A stretch of DNA of 64,000 nt from positions 1,622,501 through 1,686,500 of the forward strand of contig NC_058342.1 in assembly GCF_905475395.1 (NCBI RefSeq), read 5' to 3'. The translations under genes were made by a program, and so were the position numbers. Below the pieces are notes generated by a model, which saw only the letters and a list, made by a program, of their open reading frames with translations, had not been told where the DNA came from and searched no databases. Shown here one piece after another: positions 56,043 through 64,000 of this stretch; the first letter of the stretch is position 1, and each line of letters begins with the position of its first letter. This DNA comes from Chrysoperla carnea. Taxonomy: Eukaryota; Arthropoda; Insecta; Neuroptera; Chrysopidae.

Positions 56043-56966
56043 AACGCGCCTAAATGCGACGTCCACGAGTGTGGACTGTATACGAACGAAAATATAATAA
56101 GATTTAATAAACCAGATAAAATAAACAATTATACAAATAAATTTTCTTTGGGCTTACCTTGATTAATTTTCACCGGTAGTGATTGGTGATTTAGGGGTAA
56201 ATTCGGAAAAGGGGAATTGTGGATAAATCACCAATTGGCGGCTGATGTTAGTTGGCCGCTAATATGTTGGTTGTGGTCCAATTCACTTTATTTAATATAA
56301 TTGTTCGTACTAAATTTCGAATCACTAAAATTCCTTCGATCTTCAAAAAAAAACTCAACTAACTGAATTTATTTTCAATGACTAAATTTATATCTAAGTA
56401 TTCCAAACTAACTGGAATCGATTTAAACGAAAATACAAAACCAACTAACTGGTATCGATTTCTTTTTTTAACTATTCAAAAAACTATATTTGTACAATAA
56501 CAAAAAAATATATTTTTTACAAATAAACTAGTGCCGACCTTTATAATAATAATAATAATAATAATACTTTATTATTTCATAGAAAAATATACAAAATTTG
56601 TACATGAAAATTGTCAAAAAAAAGAAAGAAAAGAACAGAGTAGATTTACATGTCCAAAAATTCACTGACACTATAATTGCATCTCTCCAGTAACAGCTGC
56701 TTGAGACTTACCTTGAACTTATGTTCGTCGCGGACTTGACGAATTTCAACTGGGATTTTGTTGTAAATTCTTATCGTATTGTTGTATGGCCCTTTTAATA
56801 TCGTGCTCAATCTCGTTTGCTGAATCTTGTATTCCCAGGTGGATCTAGTGATACGCGCTCTCATATTTTCCTTACACTCGAAAAGTTTTGGGTATATGTG
56901 TCGGTTGATTAAACTAATTTTTGTTTATCGATATTTGATTTGATTCGATTAGTATAGGCGCCAACA
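56043..56966 (-). repeat. BEL 5' LTR with internal insertion
   Basis: Same as the 3' LTR except for the 348-bp insertion at 56545-56892 and a C/A difference near 56484. Confidence 0.92.
56545..56892 (-). mobile_element. 5'-truncated non-LTR fragment in the BEL 5' LTR
   Basis: 348 bp with a 3-bp TAT duplication, precisely missing from the other LTR. On the minus strand it encodes the last 72 codons of a non-LTR ORF2 (segment IRIYNKIPVEIRQVRDEHKF, ending SVSEFLDM), then AATAAAGTATTATT and (TTA)n. It is the most recent event of the nest. The tail style matches the small insertion in the right Polinton TIR. Confidence 0.85.
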
Positions 56967-57517
56967 TATATTTTTTTTAGATACTTAAAACTATAATATA
57001 ATGCAACATGTGCATATTAAGAATTTGTTTATTAGTTAACATAAATTAGAATAGTTATTTTAGAAAGTTTATTTTAAATATTGCTATACTCAAATAGTTT
57101 CTCAAAAAACTGACCTTTAAATATTAAGAGAAATATCTTATAATAATATTAATGTTAAAACATCTGGACGGTCACAAGTGTTGTACAAAAGATCATATTA
57201 CAAAAAGGATCTTTTAAAACACATCCCTTAATTACCAAGCAGTATTTTAAAAGCATATATAAAGTAAACTATCTAATATACAAATCATACTCAGTATCCA
57301 AACTTTTTGACGTATGTTCGGGTTCGGATAACTTTGTTTCAATGATACTTATTGTTACAATCGTTTGACATACGTTCGGATTGTTAGATAATTTGTTTCA
57401 TTGAAATATTTATTTTTAATTGTTGTTACTTAACGTTTTGTACAAGTGTAAATTAAATTGTAAATTTAATTAAGTAAATAAATTTTTATTTAAATATCTG
57501 GTCTACAAGATATTAAT
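56967..57517 (+). repeat. Gypsy 5' LTR, main part
   Basis: Continuation of the 5' LTR after the BEL insertion; the first 21 bp are at 49152-49172. It ends immediately before the primer-binding site. The leader 57518-58009 contains no supported gene, only a short chance ORF. Confidence 0.92.
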
Positions 57518-58009
57518 GGCGCAGCCGATAGGATAATTTGAGAAAAATATTTTCGAAAATTATCGCGTCCATCGTAAATTTGTTTAATTTCTACGAGTGG
57601 CTCTTAAGTCTTTGGGACGTATCTACACTCCAAATAAATTTATATCGAAGACTTATGGAATTCTTTTTTTGAATTATCTGGAATTTAAACGTAACAGTGT
57701 GGTTGGTGTTCATATTTCAAATGTAAGTAAATTTTTCTTTGTTGAATATTCAAATACCTACACCTTAATGCCTAAACATCCAACTAAATTTAAAGTAAAG
57801 AATAAACTAAAAGTTAGATTATTCAAAAAATCTTAGCTCCGATTCAAATACGGACGAAGATTTATCAACAATTATGTAATAAAATATAGATTAATTATAA
57901 TTTAGAAAATTCAAATTTAAATAATACAAAAAATATTTTTTAAAATAATACTTAATAATACCAAATACAAAATAACTCAAAATTAAAATAAGAAAATAAC
58001 AACGCTAAT

Positions 58010-59219
58010 ATGGCTACTAGTATAACAGTAAGTGATATATTAAGTATGGACACCTACGAAGGAATGTTAAATACATTCATTGAAATGGGAGATGTCGTTC
58101 TCCAAGGAGAAAATGCGAGCAACTCTTTATTGATAAATATGATAAAGCAAAAAATAAGAGGACCAGCTCGAGATGTTCTCGTTGCATCTGGAACCCCTTC
58201 TAACTGGGAAACTATTAAAGAAATATTAATAACTAATTTTACAGACAAACGAACTATAGATTCAGTTCTTCAAAAATTAAATACTATTTATCAAGGAAAT
58301 AAACAATTAAAATATTACTATACAGAAGTAGTTGATTTACAAACCGTTTTGTTAAACTCAGTAGATCGAACAAAATGTCAAGAATTCGTAAACGGTCAAA
58401 TCGAAGTATACTGGAATATTGTTTTAAAATTCTTTATAGCAGGATTAGATCAAAATTTGGGGTATATCGTGAGATCTAACCGACCAAAAACAATCAAGGA
58501 AGCGTATGATATTTGTGTAAATGAAATTTCAATGCAACAGTCTAATCAAGATAGATATAGAATCTCTCGATCAAATGTAAATTTTGAACCGAGGCAAATA
58601 CAAAATAATTATCCATATAACAATAGTGTTCTTACACACAATTTTGTAAATGACTATCAAATACCCAACTTTTCAATTACGACCAGAACAATCATTTCAA
58701 AATAACACATTTAATAATCCGATTCAGTATCGCTCCTTACAGTATAATCAACCGACTTGGTATCAAAATCATTTTCAACCACAACAAAGTCGATTTAACA
58801 GTTCACCAACTTATAGATCACATTTACCCAGTACTGAACCTATGGATATTTCGAGTGGAAATACCAAACAATCATTACATCAAATTAATAATATTACCGC
58901 TTATGATAACGTCGAAAATTCTCAAAGTAACCCATATGATAGTTATCTAAGTGACCAATATTATTCATATGATACTAATGCCTACAACACTATTTCATTT
59001 GATAAAACTTCTAAAATTCTTGAAAAAGAACAGTCAGAAACTTTAGATGTACCTGTTGATGATCAAAATTTTACAAGGTGGAAAATAAAGTTACTCGATA
59101 ATAACTTTAATATAGACCATGAACCTGTTAAGAGAAAAACTAACGTAGACACTATATCTAGAGTTCAAATAGCAATAATACTCAACATTCAGCCGAAGAA
59201 AACCTTAATCGCCATATAA
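58010..59219 (+). pseudogene. Gypsy gag joined to the end of RNase H
   Basis: The first frame (231 codons) is an errantivirus-type Gag capsid region: ENASNSLLINMIKQKIRGPA, TNFTDKRTIDSVLQKLNTIY, then YEAYDIC-like helices. A frame change near 58680 leads to the Gag C-terminus, rich in Asn, Gln and Tyr (PTEPMDISSGN). It runs straight into a segment resembling the last RNase H strand and tether (FTRWKIKLLDNNFNI, then KRKTNVDTISRVQ). Protease, RT and most of RNase H are missing, so one deletion has fused gag to the pol tail. The continuation to about 59338 looks like the pre-integrase linker. It is not functional. Confidence 0.7.
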
Positions 59220-59339
59220 AAGTATCAAATCGAGCATTAAATAACATTTCACAACAAATAATAATTAAATTAGGAACAAAATATGAAAGAAATCTAACTC
59301 AATTATTTCAAACAAGACAACATATTGTATTAACAATAC

Positions 59340-60510
59340 TAAAAGTAACCCATGTCACCCTAGCCCCCCCACCATCGCAAACCAGATTGGCTCAACCCAA
59401 AAAATTTTGTGCTATTTATGTGCTAATTAGTTGCTCTATTCCCGATTTTGTTGCTCGAGCCGTTTAGCAGGAATCAACGATTAAATTTGGGGGGGCTAGG
59501 TTGACGTCACGCTAGCCCCCCCAAATCGTAATGACGGCACAAATTCAAAAAGTGAATATATGAGAATTTTGTGCTATTTATGTGCTAATTAGTTGCTTCA
59601 TTCCCGATTTTGTTGCTCCAGCCGTTTGGCAGGAATCAACGATTGAAAGTGGGGGGGGGGGCTAGGATGACGTCACGCTAGCCCCCCCAAATCGTAACGA
59701 CAGCACAAAACCAAAAAGTGAATATATGGGAATTAGTTGCTATTTATGTGCTTTAAGAAACCGGTAAAACATTTACGAAAATGTCACCCGTTTACAGTGA
59801 AACCTATACATGCCCTTCCCCTACTACTACAAAACAAATTCGTTCTACTCAAAAAATTTAGTGCTATTTATGTGCTAATTAGTTGCTCTATTCCCGATTT
59901 TGTTGCTCCAGCCGTTTGGCAGGAAACAACGATTAAAAGTGGGGGGGGGGGGGCTAGGTTGACGTCACGCTAGCCCCCCCAAATCGTAATGACGGCATAA
60001 ATTCAAAGAGTGAATATATAAGAATTTTGTGCTATTTATGTGCTAATTAGTTGCTCTATTCCCGATTTTGTTGCTCCAGCCGTTTAGCAGGAATCAACGA
60101 TTAAATGTGGGGGGGGGGCTAGGTTGACGTCACGCTAGCCCCCCCAAAGCGTAATGGCGGCACAAATTCAAAAAGTGAATATATGAGAATTTTGTGCTAT
60201 TTATGTGCTAATTAGTTGCTCTATTCCCGATTTTGTTGCTCCAGCCGTTTATCAGGAATCAACGATTAAATTTGGGGGGGGGGCTAGGTTGACGTCACGC
60301 TAGCCCCCCCAAAGCGTAATGGCGGCACAAATTCAAAAAGTGAATATATGAGAATTTTGTGCTATTTATGTGCTAATTAGTTGCTCTATTCCCGATTTTG
60401 TTGCTCCAGCCGTTTATCAGGAATCAACGATTAAATTTGGGGGGGGGCTAGGTTGACGTCACGCTAGCCCCCCCCCCAAATCGTAATGACGGCACAAATT
60501 CAAAAAGTTC
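59340..60510. repeat. 165-bp satellite array with CRE-centred G/C hairpins
   Basis: Units start GTGCTATTTATGTGCTAATT at 59409, 59571, 59737 (variant), 59861, 60029, 60194 and 60359. Each full unit has a G run and CTAG, then TGACGTCA, then CTAG and a C run: an 11-bp perfect stem around a full cAMP-response-element palindrome. The unit between 59737 and 59861 is deleted and carries other sequence. It is inserted in the gypsy pol region. Confidence 0.9.
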
Positions 60511-61340
60511 TAATTTTTTTTACCAATACGAAGTTTTTTGAAACTGTTGTGCTAACTTTCGGTCGAAGCCAGCACAACTAGTAATAATTTTTTTTTAAAT
60601 GGAATAATCAATTCAATTTTTCGGTAATTAATTAGTAATAAATTAAAATTTATGGTAATAAATTAGTAATAAATGAGTTCTAATTTTTTATACCAATACG
60701 AAGTTTTTTGAAGCTGTTGTGCTAACTTTCGTTCGAAGCCAGCACAACTAGTCTTAATTTTTTTTTAAATGGAGTAATCAATTCAATTTTTCGGTAACTA
60801 ATTAGTAATAAATTAAAATTTATGGTAATAAATTAGTAATTAATGAGTTCTAATTTTTTATACCAATACGAAGTTTTTGAAGCTGTTGTGCTAACTTTCG
60901 GACGAAACAAGCACTAGTATTAATTTTTTTAAAAATGGAGTAATAAATTCAATATTTCGGTAATTAATTAGTAATAAATTAAAATTTATGGTAATAAATT
61001 AGTAAAAAATGAGTTTATAATTTTTTGTACCAATACGAAGTTTTTTGAAACTGTTGTGCTAGCTTCCGGTGGAAGCCAGCACAACTAGTGTTAATTTTTA
61101 AAAAAATGGAGTAATCAATTCAATTTTTCGGTAATTAATTAGTAATAAATTAAAATTTATGGTAATAAATTAGTAATAAATGAAATTTTTAATTTTTTGT
61201 ACCAATACGAAGTTTTTTGAAGCTGTTGTGCTAGCTTCCGGTGGAAGCCAGCACAACTAGTGTTAATTTTTAAAAAAATGGAGTAATAAATTCAATTTTT
61301 GGGTAATTAATTAGTAATAATCGAGTACTAATTAACCCCG
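60511..61340. repeat. 170-bp satellite array with GTTGTGCT/AGCACAAC hairpins
   Basis: ACCAATACGAAG recurs at 60522, 60692, 60862, 61029 and 61201. Each unit has GTTGTGCT...AGCACAAC around a loop whose sides are also complementary (GCTTCC/GGAAGC in two units), then a very AT-rich half with AATTAATTAGTAATAA. It abuts the 165-bp array directly. Confidence 0.9.
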
Positions 61341-61378
61341 TATTGTTTTCCTGGTTGTGCTACTTTGGCTGTTCCAGG

Positions 61379-61711
61379 TTCATGGAACTCCGAGATAAAC
61401 AAATTTTAAAACCTACCACAGATATTATACATTCTACTTATGCTAATAAATATATTGAAGAAAAACAAATTATAAAAGATTTTATTACTAAACAGAACAA
61501 TAAATTACAGCAAAAATTAGTGCGAAACATAAACCGAATTGATCTCCCACTTTTAGCAGTAGGTGAAAATGTTTTTTTAACAAAGAATAGACGAAATAAA
61601 ATAGTACCCAAGTATACAGAAAAAAAAGTAATAAAAAGTAATCGTAAAACCCTTAAAATTAAAAGAAAAGCCCAGAAAGTACAAAAATATCATAAAGGAA
61701 AAAAAAAGTGA
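61379..61711 (+). pseudogene. Gypsy integrase C-terminal end
   Basis: About 110 codons from MELRDKQILKPTTDIIHSTY to the lysine-rich end. The segment AVGENVFLTKNRRNKIVPKY resembles the C-terminal DNA-binding portion of gypsy integrases (a GPF/Y-like small beta module). The zinc-binding and catalytic parts are missing and were replaced by, or lost next to, the satellite arrays. The ORF drawn from 61343 includes non-integrase codons from the array edge. Confidence 0.6.
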
Positions 61712-61859
61712 GAAAAAAATAATCGATTTTAGATTATGTGAAACGATAGATAACGACATATAAAGATATTAGCACTACTCAAAGACTATTCATATTGAAT
61801 TTGGGAACCAAAAAAAATGAATAAATCTTACAATCACCATTTTTTTTAATTCGGTTTTA

Positions 61860-62330
61860 AGCTAGATATTTTGGTCAACAGCACATAGACAACATAATTA
61901 CTTGTATTCGAGTAGCTACAGAAAACGTTATTTCTAAACATATTTTGAGTTATAACGAATTGAAATTAATCAAAAATTAGTTAGATAAACACATTAATCT
62001 AATAAACTTAGAACATGTATATGAGTTAATAAAATCGAAAGCAATAAATTCACCAAACTTTACTTTAACGACTACATATCCTATCCCTACAATTCATAGT
62101 AAAATAAATCCCGAAAATGATTTAATCCTACATAGTCCTAACGAATATTCATTTATAAGAGATGCTAATTACAAAAGAATAGAACAATACTACATTTGTT
62201 ACCCAACGTAATGCTGAAATATAGGAAAAACATATGGGAATAAACATCTACACATAGAAAATATAGAAGATTTGGAAAATACAGCAGATTTTGAACTGGC
62301 ATAATTTATTTTTTCTAAAGTATAGTCCAA
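61860..62330 (+). pseudogene. Errantivirus env-like relic
   Basis: A run of coding-like sequence with several stops between integrase and the polypurine tract, the usual place of env in errantiviruses. Short readable stretches (RVATENVISKHILSYNE, then HVYELIKSKAINSPNFTL) fit a helical part of such envelope proteins. It is interrupted by stops and frame changes and lacks a recognisable signal peptide, cleavage site or membrane anchor. It is dead. Assignment rests mainly on position. Confidence 0.4.
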
Positions 62331-62466
62331 GGATTCATAAAACACCAACCGTGCCAATACCTGCAATTAATCGAACTCAATTAGAAATGGTTGGAATATC
62401 AATACCAATGCTTTATGTTGATCGAACTACCTTGTAAACAACGGAACTTCATTCTAAGAAGGGAGG

Positions 62467-63038
62467 AATTATATATTGTCTATTACTTATATTTTTTTAA
62501 GATACTTAAAACTATAATATAATGCAACATGTGCATATTAAGAATTTGTTTATTAGTTAACATAAATTAGAATAGTTATTTTAGAAAGTTTATTTTAAAT
62601 ATTGCTATACTCAAATAGTTTCTCAGAAAACTGACCTTTAAATATTAAGAGAAATATCTTATAATAATATTAATGTTAAAACATCTGGACGGTCACAAGT
62701 GTTGTACAAAAGATCATATTACAAAAAGGATCTTTTAAAACACATCCCTTAATTACCAAGCAGTATTTTAAAAGCAAATATAAAGTAAACTATCTAATAT
62801 ACAAATCATATTTAGTATCCAAACTTTTTGACGTATGTTCGGGTTCGGATAACTTTGTTTCAATAATACTTATTATTACAATCGTTTGACATACGTTCGG
62901 ATTGTTAGATAATTTGTTTCATTAAAATATTTATTTTTAATTGTTGTTACTTAACGTTTTGTACAAGTGTAAATTAAATTGTAAATTTAATTAAATAAAT
63001 AAATTTTTATTTAAATATCTGGTCTACAAGATATTAAT
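62467..63038 (+). repeat. Gypsy 3' LTR
   Basis: About 572 bp, nearly identical to the split 5' LTR, including GTTCGGGTTCGGATAAC and ACATACGTTCGGATTG. It is the only uninterrupted copy and reveals the BEL target site (ATTACT/TATATT). Confidence 0.92.
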
Positions 63039-63800
63039 CTCGCGTGGTTTCGCCTCGGCTGTCTCAGTAGGCTTGTGGGCAGGAGAAAGAGCACACATTG
63101 CAGCATAGACTGAGCTATCGATCTCGAGTAGGCTACTAGTGTTGTTTAGATGATCGTCGGCGATCTGGTTGATCAAAGCAAGATCATATGCTTTGGCAAA
63201 CGTTTTGCGATACTTGGGACGTTTGCGTTTAGAAAGGTCATTATCGGTTATAAACAGGACATTTTGAAACCGTTCTTTTAGCTCTTCCAAACGAGTGTTT
63301 GGTGGCTCAGCAGGAAGGATCGGAGTTTCTTCTACGTTCGCTTCCATGGTCGAAGTGAGTGGCGTGACTGTTTCCGCCGTTAACACAGGTAGTGCTGGGA
63401 TATCTCCGGGTATCGAAGGCGTAGGTGGTGAAGCCTCGAACACAGGTGGTGGTGGGGTATTTTGACATACCCTTTCCTGTGTCTCAGTATCAGATCTCTC
63501 ACTCTCTTATACAGGCTCATCCTGAGAGATTCCATCCTGCGTCTCAGCGACTAATGTCTCACGTGTAGAATAAACTACACCAATAGCAGCCGGCTCTCTC
63601 TGGTCCCTTCGATTCAGTTCCGCTTGCGTAGTCCTGTTTCGTTTCTCAATGCCTGTTTGGGATTTGTCGATTCCGGTTTTTTTGAGACGGGATACTTGAT
63701 CGCGTAGATGTTGCGATTTCATATAGCAAAGTTCGGGATGCTTTTCGCACCAGAGGGTGTGCATTCGGCCCATATAGCCACGTCTCAGACACGCAGACAA
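63039..63800 (-). mobile_element. Dong/R4-like copy 2, N-terminal part
   Basis: This is the other half of the copy split by the gypsy element. The target duplication CTCG is at 49148-49151 and 63039-63042. Frames at 63024-63443 and 63507-63800 match copy 1 residues about 105-360, with one stop at about 63505. The 5' end is truncated at about 63800, corresponding to about 32485 in copy 1. Confidence 0.88.
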
Positions 63801-64000
63801 CGAAGGAATTGGTTACAGTCGTGAAGCAACTGATGCCACCGGAAACTCCTCAGAGGTCTGCTAAACAGTAAAAACTACTAAGGCCTCCGGTTGCAACACC
63901 AGACCTTCCTTCGCCTATTTCCAGGTCAGCATCTCTCGGGAACATCAACACTACAAGTGATCTTGAGATCGATACGTCCCCGAGTAGTGTATCAACTTGC
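63801..64000 (+). pseudogene. Fragment of another element ORF at the window edge
   Basis: Past the truncated Dong-like copy the plus strand reads as Pro/Ser/Thr-rich coding text (KQLMPPETPQRSAKQ, a stop, then RPPVATPDLPSPISRSASLG) up to the window end. The GC content and style resemble the ORF1 linker of a non-LTR element. The family cannot be determined from this piece. Confidence 0.35.

Larger units (their letters stand above)
49173..56966 (-). mobile_element. BEL/Pao LTR retrotransposon, nearly complete
   Basis: LTRs begin TGTTGGCGCC on the minus strand (49173-49745 and 56043-56966, the latter enlarged by a 348-bp insertion). They differ at only one or two positions outside that insertion, so the element is young. 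The polypurine tract GCGGGGGC lies next to the 3' LTR, and the primer site TGGTCCTTCGGTGTCGG is at 56018-56034. One long gag-pol frame is present. It sits in the 5' LTR of the gypsy element. 49746-50135 is the 3' untranslated part with an A23 run. 55293-56017 is an AT-rich leader. Confidence 0.92.
49152..63038 (+). mobile_element. Ty3/gypsy (errantivirus-like) element with nested BEL
   Basis: LTRs begin AATTATATATTGTC and end ATATTAAT. The 5' LTR is 49152-49172 plus 56967-57517, split by the BEL element. The 3' LTR is 62467-63038. TSD CTCG. The primer site TGGCGCAGCCGATAGGA (57517) is of the serine-tRNA type used by 17.6/297-like elements, and the polypurine tract is AAGAAGGGAGG (62456-62466). 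The LTRs differ at roughly ten positions. The body keeps gag, the end of RNase H, the end of integrase and an env-like relic, and has two satellite arrays inside. It is non-autonomous. Confidence 0.88.

Noticed and set aside
59737..59973. 78-codon ORF in the satellite
   Set aside because: Runs through repeat units and glycine-coding G runs and has no conserved content.
1..64000. tRNA or rRNA genes
   Set aside because: No clover-leaf with A/B boxes or rRNA-conserved text was noticed by eye. A tRNAscan-SE and Infernal run would be needed to exclude them.

Overview
This window is AT-rich nuclear DNA from an arthropod, most likely an insect. The evidence is the set of transposon families (Polinton/Maverick, BEL/Pao, Ty3/gypsy with a serine-tRNA-type primer site, Dong/R4-clade and LOA/I-type non-LTR elements, a Mutator-like/YqaJ gene with spliceosomal introns), together with (TAA)n and (CCTAA)n repeats. 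The order cannot be told from the sequence. No complete host gene is visible; two short pieces (about 20.2-20.4 kb and 42.3-42.4 kb) are only candidate host exons. Almost everything that can be recognised is mobile DNA, much of it nested.

Left third. A 5'-truncated RNase H-bearing non-LTR tail (0.28-1.6 kb) is followed by a pair of direct repeats (2.13 and 14.59 kb) that look like LTRs. Between them lies a Polinton/Maverick bounded by inverted repeats and a perfect 6-bp target duplication TACTTT (2953-13203). It keeps the virion-morphogenesis block (packaging ATPase, Ulp1-like protease, PLA2-domain protein, two capsid-type proteins), but no DNA polymerase B can be found, the integrase is cut short, and its left arm is a scrambled second copy of pieces of its right arm.

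Central part. A decayed multi-exon Mutator-like/YqaJ gene (16.1-19.3 kb) is followed by a decayed gypsy pol fragment on the minus strand (21.7-23.4 kb), Helitron-like remnants (23.5-25.95 kb) and a broken minus-strand non-LTR element (26.7-30.6 kb). This last element is interrupted by a 1.38-kb near-perfect foldback whose arms are about 680 bp (27282-28660). A run of (TAA)n-associated insertions follows: a 65-bp element tail, an apparently intact Dong/R4-like element with a 1295-codon ORF (32159-36046), an AC-rich element ('element X') with an unusual 229-codon ORF, and a decayed LOA-type element ending in insect-telomere-like CCTAA repeats (41.86 kb).

Right third. 41.9-46.4 kb is mostly non-coding with dispersed repeats and an 11-unit, exactly 30-bp minisatellite. 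From 46.4 to 63.8 kb there is a four-layer nest. A second, damaged Dong/R4 copy (minus) is split by a gypsy element (plus; TSD CTCG). The 5' LTR of that gypsy element is split by a BEL/Pao element (minus) carrying a nearly complete polyprotein. One BEL LTR is in turn split by a 348-bp non-LTR fragment. The gypsy body has lost most of pol and carries two abutting satellite arrays (165-bp and 170-bp units), each unit containing a strong hairpin; in the first array the hairpin is centred on TGACGTCA. The window ends in a fragment of another element ORF.

The strongest candidates for something new are the polymerase-less Polinton with promoter-like TIRs, the AC-rich element X, the long foldback, the CRE-hairpin satellite and the decapeptide-coding minisatellite.
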